From Notolepis coatsorum (taxonomy: Eukaryota > Chordata > Actinopteri > Aulopiformes > Paralepididae), in the NCBI GenBank assembly GCA_963971535.1, contig OZ020591.1:16292823-16356822 (forward strand): a stretch of DNA of 64,000 nucleotides, read 5' to 3'. Below the pieces are notes generated by a model. The model saw only the letters and a program-made list of their open reading frames with translations, was not told the origin of the DNA and did no database searches. Made by a program: the position numbers and the translations under genes. Positions 34,115-45,494 of this stretch are shown piece by piece (the stretch's first letter is position 1; every line of letters starts with the position of its first letter).

Positions 34115-34194
34115 TATATACCTGGCACGAGCTGTTTATTTCCGGTTGCTCAAGTTGCGCTGCAATAAACAGCTCGCGCCAGGTAGTCTATATA
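34115..34194. repeat. imperfect palindrome
   Basis: Two arms of about 25-28 bases (CCTGGCACGAGCTGTTTATT and AATAAACAGCTCGCGCCAGG) around a 23-base loop. It could form a cruciform or be a small foldback element. Confidence 0.8.
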
Positions 34195-34317
34195 TGCAAG
34201 CTGTTATTGGCTATTGATTATTGGTTATTGGGGGATGACGTGACTGTATGCGAGGAAAACTTTTTTTTAAATTTTTTTTAACAGATACAGATATTTTCCG
34301 ATATCACATTTTAATGC

Positions 34318-34367
34318 CAATATCGACCGATAATATCGGTAGGCCGATAATATCGGACATCCCTATT
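34318..34367. mobile_element. hAT-type transposon end fragment
   Basis: The block CGATAATATCGGACATCCCTA is, in reverse complement, TAGGGATGTCCGATATTATCG (first 20 bases of a hAT-type end). A partner end was not found nearby, so it is a solo fragment. Confidence 0.5.
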
Positions 34368-34479
34368 TACAATAGGTTAAAGTGTTATTAGTGAACTATT
34401 AGTTTGGAAAATGTATTCATAAACGAGCAAATATCCGCCATTTTGTTTGTAGTCATATTAGAGGAGGACACCCAGGTGA

Positions 34480-35215
34480 TTTTAACAGTGAGTGAAGGAG
34501 AGAGAATTCAGTCAGGAAGATACCCATGTGGAGTCTGTGGAAGAGGAGTGGGCGTAAACTCTGTGCTGTGTAGAGAATGTGACAAATGGTGTCACCAAAG
34601 ATGTTCAGGTTTGGAAAATCTGAGGGGAGTGAGAGATTTTAGATGCCCCCCGTGTCAGAGGGAAGAGGAGGAGGTGGTTGGAGATGGTGGTCTAGTGGTG
34701 GGAGGGGAGGTGCTGGAGGAGGTGAAGCAGTTTCGCTATGGGAGATGTGATGGACTGGGAGGCGGGAGTGGAAAGGACGGTGAGGGCGAGAGTGGTGGCG
34801 CCGTGGAGGAAGTGGCGGAAAATTAGTAGGCTACTGTTGAATCGAAACATAGAGGTAAAGATCAGAGGAGGGATATATGAAGCATGTGTGAGATCAGTTC
34901 TCCTGTATGGTTCAGAAACGTGGGCAATGACAAAAAGGGTGATGGTGGTGTTAAGGAGCTGCGATCGGAAGATGTTGAGGTATGTGGCAGGAGTCAGATG
35001 GCAGGACGGGAGGACCAGTGCCGAGGTGGATGAGATCTGTGGTGTAAGGGAAATTGATTTCAAGGTGAGATATGGACGTCTCAGGTGGTTTGGACATGTG
35101 AGAAGATCGGAGTAGGGGATGTTGAGAGGGGTGGAGGAGATGATTGAGCGGAGAGGGAGACCGAAGCAGACATGGAGGGGATGTGTGGAAAATGATGAGG
35201 GATCTGGAGATACAT
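34480..35215 (+). mobile_element. non-LTR retrotransposon 3' fragment with PHD-like zinc finger
   Basis: The frame at 34404-34826 holds a cysteine-rich module (CGVCGRGVGVNS, CRECDKWCHQRC, FRCPPCQRE) of a kind found after the reverse transcriptase in some animal LINEs. An overlapping frame (34738-35115) continues with LLYGSETWAMTKR, DRKMLRYVAGVRWQD and RYGRLRWFGHVRRS, the typical C-terminus of such LINEs. The two parts are in different frames, so a frame disruption lies near 34740-34820. Reverse-transcriptase core and 5' parts are absent. The clade is not assigned. Confidence 0.72.
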
Positions 35216-35594
35216 GAAGACATGGCACAAAACGGTGCCCAATTTCGAAAAACGACACTACCAAGCTCAAGCCAGCTCCTGTCAATCAAATTATTTCTGG
35301 AATAACTTTTATTTATCTTATTATTTGGGATTATCTACCACAAAACTGAACGTTATTGGCATACATTAGAATGCAGTTAGTTTATCTACCTTTTTGTGAA
35401 CGTTTAGCAAAAGTCCACGTTGCAATCTCATGAAAAATGGTGGAGCAGTTTCCATTATAAAGAAGTAACTGTACTTACAGTAGATTTCATTCACGGTTTG
35501 TGGATCATGCCTGGTGATACAAAATCCACAATTCTTTCTGCCATTGGAAAGAGATTTGGTCCGATCCATAGATGTGCGACTTGGCTATAATAAG
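35216..35594. other. unassigned sequence
   Basis: No recognised gene or repeat boundary. Confidence 0.35.
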
Positions 35595-35602
35595 GTAATT
35601 TA

Positions 35603-36565
35603 TAGGGATGCCCTGATCGATCGGCCAGCGATCGGTATCGGCTGATATTCAGTATAAATATGAGATCGGTGAATTCCAATAAAGCTTTATTTTCGCCGAT
35701 CGTGAAAACCGATCGAAAAACATGATCCAATTCTCAGCGGAGATCTCACTCGCTGACTTCTCTCTCAAGCACACAGCTGCTGCAGCGCACTGCCCCTCCT
35801 CCTCCTCCCCCTGCCCCTCCCAGACTCATGTCAACAGAGGCTCCTAGTCCTCCGTGAGACCTACGTGAGCTAACGTTAGCTACCTAGCTAACGTTACTGT
35901 TTAAACAAAACTACACAGTCAACTATTCACTTTAGTTTAATACATGATGCATTGTCTAACTGGCTAGCTACTGATAGCTCCTGATATCAACAAATGCGCA
36001 TTTCAGTTTAAGAATGATAGGGATGCCCCGTGCCGATCGATCGGCCAGCATGAGACCTCCGTTAGCTAACGTTAGCTCACGTTAGCTCACTGTTTTAACT
36101 AAATGACCCAGTAAACTAAATAGTTCACTTTATTTTAATACATGATGCATTGTCTAACGTCATCTAGCCGGCTAGCAGTAGCTACAGATAGCTCGATATC
36201 AATGTCTTATAACATAATTGACATTCGTTTTTGCAGCTGAACATTGGCTAATTAGCTATAATGCTTCATAACAACACTGCGAAGATGGCAATGCTGAATG
36301 TGATTTGACCAAAGCAGAGTATACACACAGACAGTGGAGCTGTTTACAGATAGCGAGCATTTTGACTTGTTGCGTGGTGGCGATGTCTCGCAGACAATAC
36401 AACTACAAGTATAATTATATAATATATATATTTTATAAAAAACGAAAAAAATTATATATTACATTTTTTTTTTATAAAACCAAAAACGATCGGTATCGGC
36501 CGATATGGCTCATAGACGATCGATGATCGGTATCGGTGGCAAAAAACGTGATCGGGGCATCCCTA
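35603..36565. mobile_element. non-autonomous hAT-type element
   Basis: A 963-bp element with inverted ends TAGGGATGCCC (left) and GGGCATCCCTA (right), rich in CGATCGG motifs near both ends, and flanked by a perfect 8-bp target duplication GTAATTTA (35595-35602 and 36566-36573). No transposase is seen. An internal copy of the left end (TAGGGATGCCCCG at about 36019), followed by sequence repeated from about 35850-35990, shows a tandem duplication of the 5' part. Confidence 0.88.
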
Positions 36566-36711
36566 GTAATTTATAGGCGTGATATTCTATTCTATAATTT
36601 ACTCAAGCCTAGTAACAGATACAATATTTCTGACACTGGGAATACATTCCCTGAGATCCATAGATGTACTGAGCAGCTCTCCGTTCAAAGGGTCCGCTCT
36701 GGAGGACGGGG

Positions 36712-36952
36712 GATTCTTACCCAACCCAGCTCCTCCCGGAGTGTTTAAGCTGCGAGGCGTAGAGATTCTTACCCAACCCAGCTCCTCCCGGAGTGTTTAA
36801 GCTGCGAGGCGTAGAGATTCTTACCCAACCCAGCTCCTCCCGGAGTGTTTAAGCTGCGAGGCGTAGAGATTCTTACCCAACACAGCTCCTCCCGGAGTGT
36901 TTAAGCTGCGAGGCGTAGAGATTCTTACCCAACCGAGCTCCTCCCGGAGTGT
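36712..36952. repeat. minisatellite, 52-bp unit (left part)
   Basis: Nearly five copies of a 52-bp unit with GATTCTTACCCAACCCAGCT, CCTCCCGGAGTGTTTAAGC and TGCGAGGCGTAGA. The array is cut at the TTAA of a unit by the piggyBac-type insertion and resumes at 46774. Confidence 0.93.
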
Positions 36953-37289
36953 CCCTTATATGTGGTGTTAGGGTCCGAACGGACCCGTTTCAAGAATCTA
37001 AAATGTGATAATTGCCATCTCGTTTTTTTTTCCGGAACAAGGCTTTGAGTATGTGCTCATGGCGGCTAATTAAACACAAAAACACTCATGTTTACCATTT
37101 TAGCAAATTCTGAATCTCTTCTAGAAATGTTTTTACATCTGTGGTGTTCGGGTCCAAACGGACCCGGTATAGACAAATGGCTATAGACATCAGTTGGCTT
37201 CATAGAAATGCTACGGCTAACTCTGTGGATCACATGTCAATCAAGGTTCATATTTGACTAGACACTTCACCCCCCTTCATGGGAACAAG

Positions 37290-37400
37290 AGCAGGAGCGA
37301 GAGAGGGAGGTGGAGAGGAGGAACAGAGTGATAGGAAGGTGGAGAGGGAAAGGGAACAGAGTGATAGGGAGGTGGAGAGGAAAAGGGAACAGAGTGATAG
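37290..37400. repeat. GA-rich minisatellite, 35-bp unit (block 1)
   Basis: Units of the type CAGAGTGATAGGGAGGTGGA, then GAGGGAGAGGAGGAA. The block is broken off at 37400 by a hAT-type end; the same array continues at 43857. Confidence 0.85.
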
Positions 37401-38047
37401 CAGGGTGTCCGCGGATCCTTAAAAAGTCTTACATTTGTTTATCAATAATTAAGGCCTTAGTTTGTCTTAAAATGTCTTAAATCCATCTTTCAGGTCTTAA
37501 AATGCCATAGAAAGGAAAGATAAAATGCCATGTCATCTTATGTTTTATTAATTTATTATGAAATCTGGGGAGATAAAGTCGGGACTTTTTATTGACCGTG
37601 TTGTAGCATCACGCAGACCGGAATGGGGCGGAACCAACACAGGTCCTTGTGTTGGCCGGGAACTATTTCAGCAACGGAGTCTAGCTAACGTTAGCAAGGC
37701 GAAGCGGAAAGTGATAACGTTAACGTTATGTTTAGCATTTGCACTCGTTAATATGGGAAAGTGCCAATTTAACGATAACTGGCTCGACAATCCACTGTTT
37801 GCGCCATGGTTGGTCCCAGTCAAAGACCATTACGAGGCTCGCTGCAAAAAAAAGGAGTCTAGTCGCACATGCTGAGCGCTAAGCATAGCTCTGCAAAAAC
37901 CCGCCTGCAAACTACTATTTCGCATTTATTTTCGACCCCTGCCTCCACATCAGCTGCGCCATCTCAGGTAGGAGGACTATAACATTTGCACCAACAGAAC
38001 TCCGGATAACATTCGGCTCCACATTGGCCTCTTATATCCAAAAATGT

Positions 38048-38735
38048 TACCCATTCTGCAATCTGTTAAACAAAGTTTTCATTCATTCATTCAACCAAAC
38101 CACAAAAACAAAACAACTGGATGAATGAATGAAAACTTTGTTTAACAGATTGCAGAATGGGTACAATACAGTACGGCTCAATACACACAATTGTTAAGGG
38201 GATGCAGACCAGAGAAAGACGTTTGTCTCGTTTACATCAGGGTCCCCCATTTTCAATTCATAGTGACATTTATGACATACACAACATACATGACATCATG
38301 ACATTTATGGCATAGGGACATACAGGTATATAGTACTGTTACATTTGTGACATACAATATGCAAATATACAGTACCGTTACCCAGAGATCCTAACAGAAA
38401 ATATATACATATGACGGGAGGAGACTGTACATTATGAGGGGGGGTGGGGGGGGTTTGGACATTTACGGTGCCCAGTTTCTAATTGCAGCCTCCCGTAGGT
38501 GCTCTTTAAGAGCGGTTTTGAATGTGGGCAGGGGTAAAGTGGGTTTTAGGAGTGAGGTTAAGCAGTAGTCTGACCAGTTTGTTTTGTGATGTTTGTAATC
38601 TTGTTTTTAGTGCCTTTGAGGTGCTTTGGTACCATGAGGTGCAGGCATAGTCGTGGGTACCCTTGAATGAGTGCTCCTGCCAGAGTCTTCAGGGTATTCT
38701 TGTTTACCAGAGAGGAGATCCGGTTGACTTTTTTG
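38048..38735 (-). mobile_element. LINE fragment with inverted tail
   Basis: On the minus strand, decayed residues similar to NTLKTLAGALI and a thumb-like region (TKNKITNITKQTGQ) are seen at about 38700-38500, then the 3' UTR and a GAAT tail at 38120-38135. At 38048-38092 the last 40 bases of the tail occur again in inverse orientation. The same 3' UTR sequence is at 21969-22115. Confidence 0.6.
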
Positions 38736-38739
38736 ATAC

Positions 38740-38925
38740 CCTGGGGAGGGTGGTAATAGTTATGTGTTCTGACAGGTATCAGTCCTATGGTAATAGTTAT
38801 GTGTTCTGACAGGTATCAGTCCTATGGTAATAGTTATGTGTTCTGACAGGTATCAGTCCTATGGTGATAGTCATGTGTTCTTACCGGTATAACTATGGTA
38901 GTATGTGTTCTGACGGAAATGTGGC
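38740..38925. repeat. short tandem array, 37-bp unit
   Basis: About four copies of a unit with GGTAATAGTTATGTGTTCTG and ACAGGTATCAGTCCTAT, the last ones decayed. Confidence 0.88.
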
Positions 38926-39209
38926 TGTTGCACTTGCTGCTTGGCCCCTGGTATATTTTGTATAGCTATATTTGCTATTTATGTTTGGCACCCCTTTGTT
39001 GAAATTAATCCAATCCAGTTACTCCTTTAAGTTCAAGATTTTTAAGTTTCCAAGTTATGTTTTAATAAACATCTTTGGACCAATGTGTCCCTAAACTTAC
39101 TAATTGGTGTCGTTGCATGATTTTTGCCATTTTGTTATTGTGAAATTGGTATTAAATTTAATTTTGAGTGGCATTAAAAAGTCTTAAATCTGACTGGGCT
39201 AAACCTGCA

Positions 39210-39948
39210 TGTTACATCCCAATGTATATATTCCCCAGTGTGTGTCTCCATGTGTGTGTGTTCTCCATTTTGTTTCCTCCCTCCAGCCATTGTTCCCTTC
39301 CCCATTGGTCCCTGCCAGGCCAATCCTTCCATTATTGCAACACAGCAGTGATTGGTGGATGGCTTTCCAGACTCCAACACTCAATCCACACCCCCCAATC
39401 ATGGATCACCCCACACCTGTTAAAACATGGCTTCTCCCTTCAGTCTCTCTCTCTCTCTGGCATGAGGCTAGGCATGTTGTGTTTTTGGTAAACCTGTAAC
39501 TTTGACAGTATTGCATTTCGTTTATTGCTTTTGGTGCTTAGTAGTAATTTCCTTGTGTGTGTGGCCACAGAGAGAGCATTGTTAAGTTATAGTTTGTTTT
39601 TGTATATATTCTGCTTTTGTTTCTGTATAATTAATGTGTTTTTCTCTCTTTTTCAGGAAGCACAGATGGGGTGAGCTGCCATTTCCTTTGGACATTGTTT
39701 TCTCCTGTTTTGGTTAGGTAAGAGTAGTTTAGGTAATGTAATCTCTTTTACCATAGATTAGATTGTGTTTATTTGGAGTATAGTGGTGTTTGTTTGTTGT
39801 TTTGGCCTGGGCTCACCCCTGAGCTACATGTGCTTCCTTTGCCTCTATTCAATAAATATCATTGTTGTTTACAAACCTGGTCCATCTTTTCTGTCAACCA
39901 ACTGTTATGTTACAGCCCTTTACCCTTAGACTCACAGGGGTCGTAACA
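39210..39948 (+). repeat. Gypsy element 5' LTR
   Basis: 739 bp, starting TGTTACATCCC and ending GGTCGTAACA. A primer-site-like TGGGGGCTCTGCCTGGA follows at 39953-39969 and resembles the tRNA-Pro type (TGGGGGCTCGTCCGGGA). No matching 3' LTR is seen in the window. Confidence 0.72.
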
Positions 39949-40082
39949 TAAATGGGGGCTCTGCCTGGATTTTGTAACCCGTGTTCAATTGTTGGTTGAT
40001 GGATTTGGTGAACTGTGTTTGTTTACACTTGTATAGTTATTAATTAATTTGTGTAAAAATGGCATTTGTGTAAAAAAAGATA

Positions 40083-43000
40083 ATGGCAGTTAGTACTTTT
40101 GATCTGGGGAAATTCTTGAGCAATCCTACTTGGGAAGCGCTAGATAGCTGCCGCAAGGCAGACTTAGTGGAGATTGCCACACATTTTCAACTCTCGGTTC
40201 AACAAAAGCATCTTAAGCAGGATATCAGGTGTCTTGTGGTAGATAAGCTGTTGGAGCAGGGGACGCTTGTTTTACCTGCGGTCTCTGATGAACATGCAAG
40301 TCCTCCTGGTGAACTTACAGAAGCACCGCCTTCTGAGGAGCAAGCCCATGGTGCTGAAAAGGCAGGTGTGAACGTCACATTGCCACATTTTCACTTGACC
40401 TCTCCTGTGTCAACTGGGTCTCGAGAAGGGGCCCAGGTCAAGGTTAGAATAGCCCGTCTCCAGATGGAGGCTCAGGAGAAGGCACAAGCACGTGAGGCGG
40501 AGTATCGGCTTCGTAAAATGGAGCTTGAGGCGGAAAATGAAAGGGCTATTAACATCCGTAGGTTGGAGCTTGAGGTGGAAAAAGAGCTCAGACTGCGGGA
40601 GTTGGAGCTGGGAGTCCTAAGGAGTGAATCCAACTCTGCTACACCAACTCCTCCACAAGGCCCGGGTATGTCCTCCTCCACAGCTTATTCATCACACACT
40701 TTTGATATAAGTAAACACATTGCTTTGGTGCCTCCGTTCCGAGAGACCGAAGTTGATACTTATTTTAATGTGTTTGAGCGTATTGCTGCTTCATTGCGCT
40801 GGCCACGAGAGGTCTGGCCTTTGTTGCTTCAATGCAAATTGACTGGTAAAGCCCAAGAGGTTTGTTCAACACTTTCCCTAGAAGATAGTCTATTGTATGA
40901 TACTGTGAAGGCTGCCATCCTTCGTGCATATGAGCTTGTGCCCGAAGCTTATAGGCAGAGGTTTCGCAGTCACAAGAGAGCTGTCAACCAGACCTTTGTA
41001 GAGTTTGCTAGAGAGAAGGGAACTCTCTTTGATAAATGGTGTGCAGCAAGCAAGGCCTCAGATCTTAACTCTCTCAGAGAACTCATTCTATTAGAAGAGT
41101 TTAAGAATCGTTTGCCAGAGCGTATTGTAATTTGCCTGAGTGAGCAGAAAGTGTCCACTCTGCAGCAAGCTGCTGTATTAGCTGATGAGTTTGCGCTAAC
41201 CCATAAAACTGTGTTTGTAGATAGGCGTGACTCGTTTCCCCCCCATGATTTCTCTCAGAGACCTTCTGTCCCCAACCATTCAGAATTCACACACCCCCGA
41301 CCAAAAATGTCACCTCCACGCTCAAAAGATGAGCGGACATGTTACTACTGTCATAGTTGACTGTGTTGGTCCGTTGCCAAGGACCAAAGCCGGCAATCAG
41401 TTTTTGTTGACAATAATGTGTACCGCCACCCGTTTCCCTGAGGCTATCCCTCTTCGCAGAATTACAGCGCCTGTAATAATTAAGGCTTTGACGAAGTTCT
41501 TCTCCACGTTTGGACTGCCTAAGGTAGTACAAACGGACCAAGGCACCAACTTCCTGTCTAGGTTATTTGAGCAAGTGTTACAGTCCCTGGGTATCCGACA
41601 TATAGTGTCCAGTGCCTACCACCCTGAAACTCAGGGGGCTCTAGAACGTTGGCATCAGACTTTAAAGTCCATGCTGCGTAAATATTGCTTAGACACAGAG
41701 AAAGATTGGGATGAGGGTGTCCCCCTTGTTCTATTTGCTGCGCGAGAGACCATACAGGAGTCTCTTGGTTTCAGTCCTGCTGAGCTCGTTTTTGGGCACA
41801 CTGTTAGAGGGCCTCTGAAAGTTCTTAAAGAACGGTTCATGTCAAAGGGTGCCAGCACACCCACTAATGTTCTAGATTTTGTTAGCCAGTTTCGAGAGCG
41901 ACTGCATCAGGCGTGCTCTCTCGCAAAAGAAGCGCTCTCTTCTTCCCAGAGAACTATGAAACGGCGCTATGACGAGAAAGCTGTTTCTCGATCTTTCCAG
42001 CCAGGTGATAAGGTTCTAGTCCTGTTACCTATCCTTGGTTCTGCTCTTTCCGCTCGTTTTTCCGGACCGTATGCAATAGACAAGAAGATAAGTGATACAG
42101 ACTATGTGGTTCGCACCCCTGATCGTAAACGTCACTCTCGTGTTTGCCACATCAATATGCTTAAACCATATTTTTCCAGAGATAGTGTGCAGGTGAAGAC
42201 CTCAGACCAGACAGCCGGACTGGCCGTCTCTGCTGTTGCCTCAACTCCAATAGTTCCGGACTCTCCTGACGTTAGTGGTGAGGACGTAGATGGCTTGGAG
42301 TTGCGCAATGCAGCCCATCAGGGTGCTAGATTGTCCAACACTGAGATGTTATTGAACCTGCCCACTCACTTAGCACACTTACCTGAGGAGCAGCGAGAGG
42401 ACATCACAAATTTGATTCAGGCCTACATGGCTCCGTTTGGTGATGTTCCCTCCTGTACTTCTGTATTGGCCCATGATATTAATGTTAACAATGCTGTGCC
42501 TATCAAGCAACATGCATACCGTGTTAACATCACCAAGAGGGCCATGATGCAACAGGAGGTTGACTATTTGTTAAAACATGGTTTAGCCAAGCCAAGTTGC
42601 AGTCCCTGGAGTTCACCTTGCTTGTTAGCTCCCAAATCGGATGGAACTCCTAGATTTTGTACTGATTTCCGAAAGGTAAATGCTGTCACCGTGCCTGATT
42701 CCTTCCCACTGCCCCGCATGGAAGATTGTATTGACAACCTTGGATCTGCCACCTATGTTAGCAAACTAGATTTGTTAAAGGGTTACTGGTAGGTCCCTTT
42801 GACCCCCCGTGCCTCGGAAATCTCGGCGTTTGTTACAATATACTGTAATGCCTTTTGGAATGCATAATGCCCCGGCCACTTTCCAGCTCTTCTCAGAACT
42901 TTAGACAACCCAAAGGGGTTGGTCTGATTAAAATGGCACCTGATTCCGATCAACAGATGCACAATGATCAGGATGTTCTCGATCCTTGTTTCAGGCCATT

Positions 43001-43862
43001 TACTTCCAAGGGTTTAGTTTCCTTGACAGGGGATCCAAAAGATCAGTGTACAGTTCAGATCTTACGAGATACTGGAGCCTCACAATCCTTTATCCTCTCT
43101 GATGTACTACCTCTGTCTGAGAAATCTTCCTGTGGTTCTAGTGTCCTGGTTCAAGGTATTGAGATGGGTTTCGTGCCAGCCCCGTTACACTGTATTCATG
43201 TACAATCTGATTTGGTCACTGGTTTCTTTAAAATAGGGGTGAGACCTTCCTTGCCAGTTAAAGGCATTTCCTTTATCATGGGAAATGATTTAGCTGGAGG
43301 ACAGGTGAACGCTGTGCTGGAAGTGTTGGATCACCCAGACACAGATTCTCTGCCTGATGACTTGTCACAGAATTTCCCTGACGTTTTTTCTGCAAGTGTT
43401 GTCACTCGGGCTCAATTGAAAAGGAGAGGTGATGAAATTAATTTGTCTGACTCTGTTTTTGCTTCAGCCTTTGTCAGGGAGGAGTTGCTGGCTCCAACTT
43501 CTGATACCGCTGACAAACCACCGACTCATAGTAAGGTACCCCCACAGACAACTGTAACTAGTTCCGACGCATTGAAGTTACCCGTTACTCGTGAAATGCT
43601 AATTACTGCCCAGAAGGCTGACCCTTCTCTTGCAAAATGTTTCTCTTCTCTTGAAACAGAACAGAGGAGAGAGTTGCATTCTTATTTTGTGGATGAAGGA
43701 GTTTTGATGCGTACATGGAGGTCCCATGGTACTAGACTGGCAGAGCATGCACAATCGGAGATAGGGCTACCAGATCAGGTACCAGACTGGAGCACTGTTT
43801 ATCAGATTGTTGTCCCTGCAGTTTATCGTCAGCATGTACTGGATACCCTGGATAGTGGATAG
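40083..43862 (+). pseudogene. Gypsy gag and pol parts
   Basis: Parts in the order in which they stand: a gag with a Lys/Glu-rich probable coiled coil and a SCAN-like capsid region (VPPFRETEVDTYFNVFERI, about 40725 onward), an integrase core-like part (VDCVGPLPRTKAGNQ, QTDQGTNFLSRLF, about 41360-41880), an N-terminal reverse-transcriptase-like part (KSDGTPRFCTDFRKVNAVT, about 42500-42790) and an aspartic-protease-like part (RDTGASQSFI, about 43060). Integrase ahead of reverse transcriptase is known from Gmr1-type fish elements; the protease at the end is unusual. The whole is a fossil. Confidence 0.75.
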
Positions 43863-44413
43863 GGAGGTGGAGAGGAGGAACAGAGTGATAGGGAGGTGGA
43901 GAGGAGGAACAGAGTGATAGGGAGGTGGAGAGGGAGAGGAGGAACAGAGTGACAGGGAGGTGGAGAGGGAGAGGAGGAACAGAGTGACAGGGAGGTGGAG
44001 AGGGAGAGGAGGAACAGAGTGACAGGGAGGTGGAGAGGGAGAGGAGGAACAGAGTGATAGGGAGGTGGAGAGGGAGAGGAGGAACAGAGTGATAGGGAGG
44101 TGGAGAGGGAAAGGGAACAGAGCGATATGGAGGTGGAGAGGGAGAGGAGGAACAGAGTGACAGGGAGGTGGAGAGGGAAAGGGAACAGAGTGACAGGGAG
44201 GTGGAGAGGGAAAGGGAACAGAGCGATAGGGAGGTGGAGAGGGAAAGGGAACAGAGCGATAGGGAGGTGGAGAGGGAGAGGAGGAACAGAGTGATAGGGA
44301 GGTGAAGAGGGAGAGGAGGAACAGAGTGATAGGGAGGTGGAGAGGGAAAGGGAACAGAGTGATAGGGAGGTGGAGAAGGAGAGGAGGAACAGAGCGATAG
44401 GGAGGTGGAGAGG
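43857..44413. repeat. GA-rich minisatellite, 35-bp unit (block 2)
   Basis: About sixteen units of CAGAGTGATAGGGAGGTGGA plus GAGGGAGAGGAGGAA with short forms. Long open frames on the minus strand (Ser/Leu/Pro repeats) are a by-product of the repeat and not genes. Confidence 0.95.
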
Positions 44414-45494
44414 TAAGGTAAGGTACATTTTATTTGTATAGCGCTTTTCCAGATTAAAATCACAAAGTGCTTTACAGGCAGTAAAAGGTTAATCAGAATA
44501 GAATAATCACACATGTTACATCACATACAAGATTGTAGAATACTTCAAAAATTAATTAATTAAAATATAATCACATATACACACATGTTATACCACATAC
44601 ATGATCAATTAAAAGCCTGACTGTATAAGAAGGTTTTTAGACCTTGTTTAAAAGACTCCACACTAATAGCAGACCTGATTTCATAAGGTAGCTGATTCCA
44701 TAGCTTGGGTGCTACGACTGAAAAAGCCCGGTCACCCTTGGTTTTTAGTTTGGTCCAGGGGACGACGAGCTCTCCTTGGTCGGAGGAGCGGAGAGCCCTA
44801 TTTGGGCAGTAAGGGGTTATAAGCTCAGCAATGTAGCTTGGGGCTTCACCCTTTAAAGCCTTGTAGGTGGTGAGCGCAATTTTAAAATCAATCCTGTATT
44901 TTACAGGTAGCCAATGTAGCGTGGCTAATACAGGGGTAATGTGTTCTCTGCGTTTGGTTCTGGTTAACAATCTGGCGGCCGCATTCTGAATGATTTGAAG
45001 TTTAGTCAAGGCAAGTGAACAGAGTAACAAATTACAGTAGTCAATTCGTGAAGAAATAAAAACATGGATAACCTGTTCAAGACAGTGATATGGGATATTG
45101 GGGCGTAATTTTGCAATATTTCTTAGTTGGAAAAAACAAGACCGGGTTAGTGACTTTAAGTGGTCATTAAAATTTAGAAACTGATCAAAGATGACCCCCA
45201 GATTTCTTGAGCTTGGCTTCAGGTAAGCGGCTAGTGGACCAAGTGCAGTTACAACATCAGCTTTTTGTGTGTCTGGCCCGAAGTATAGTAACTCTGTTTT
45301 TCCCTTATTCAGCTGTAAGAAATTACTATCCATCCATGAATTGATCTTGGATAAACAATCAACAAGAGCTGACAGTTTATGGGCATTTTGGGGTTTAAAA
45401 GAAAAATATAACTGGCTGTCGTCAGCATAAAAATGATAGCAAATGTCTTTAAATGAGCTGATAAGCTGTCCAAGGGGTAGCATATGGAAAACAA
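44414..45494 (-). mobile_element. L2-clade LINE, 5'-truncated, inserted in the minisatellite
   Basis: The 3' end on the minus strand shows the CATTTTATTTGTATAGCGC and CACAAAGTGCTTTACAG motifs typical of fish LINE tails, with GGTAAGGTAAGG repeats at the extreme end (44412-44425). The reverse transcriptase C-terminal half is open. GA-rich repeat units flank both sides, so the target duplication cannot be read. Confidence 0.86.
44605..45483 (-). CDS. LINE reverse transcriptase, C-terminal half
   Basis: A 292-residue frame starting just before the catalytic box YADDSQLYFSF (residues 19-29). NLGVIFDQFLNFNDHL, SRIDYCNLLL, LHWLPVKYRIDFKIAL and AFSVVAPKLWNQLP follow, the standard C-terminal sequence of L2-clade LINEs. 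Fingers and palm upstream of YADD are missing through 5' truncation, so it cannot work as a polymerase. The frame is intact, which suggests a young insertion. Confidence 0.85.
   Translation of the reverse strand: MLPLGQLISSFKDICYHFYADDSQLYFSFKPQNAHKLSALVDCLSKINSWMDSNFLQLNKGKTELLYFGPDTQKADVVTALGPLAAYLKPSSRNLGVIFDQFLNFNDHLKSLTRSCFFQLRNIAKLRPNIPYHCLEQVIHVFISSRIDYCNLLLCSLALTKLQIIQNAAARLLTRTKRREHITPVLATLHWLPVKYRIDFKIALTTYKALKGEAPSYIAELITPYCPNRALRSSDQGELVVPWTKLKTKGDRAFSVVAPKLWNQLPYEIRSAISVESFKQGLKTFLYSQAFN

Larger units (their letters stand above)
37401..39209 (+). mobile_element. hAT element remnant
   Basis: The left end CAGGGTGTCCGCGGATCC, followed by AAAAAGTCTTA repeats, and the matching GGCATTAAAAAGTCTTAAAT near 39170 are characteristic of a fish hAT family. 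A short frame around 37756-37875 (GKCQFNDNWLDNPLFAPWL) resembles the N-terminal region of hAT transposases. The right end is replaced by the Gypsy LTR at 39210. A LINE fragment and a 37-bp tandem array lie inside. Confidence 0.68.
39210..43862 (+). mobile_element. Gypsy (Ty3-like) LTR retrotransposon, decayed
   Basis: 5' LTR, primer site, gag and scattered pol parts of a fish Gypsy element. It is broken, with several breaks (about four or more), and no 3' LTR is seen. It abuts the GA-rich minisatellite at about 43857. Confidence 0.8.

Noticed and set aside
33899-34168. Frame with a poly-leucine/isoleucine stretch, membrane-protein-like
   Set aside because: The hydrophobic run is the translation of an ATT microsatellite.
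37558-37875. Small host gene with a GKCQFNDNWL motif
   Set aside because: The motif fits the N-terminal region of hAT transposases and the frame lies between hAT-type terminal sequences.
39160-39500. Overlapping short frames on both strands
   Set aside because: They lie in the Gypsy LTR and have no supporting motif.
43732-44514. Long minus-strand frame rich in Ser/Leu/Pro
   Set aside because: It is the translation of the GA-rich 35-bp minisatellite; several frames are open at once, as expected of a repeat whose length avoids stops.
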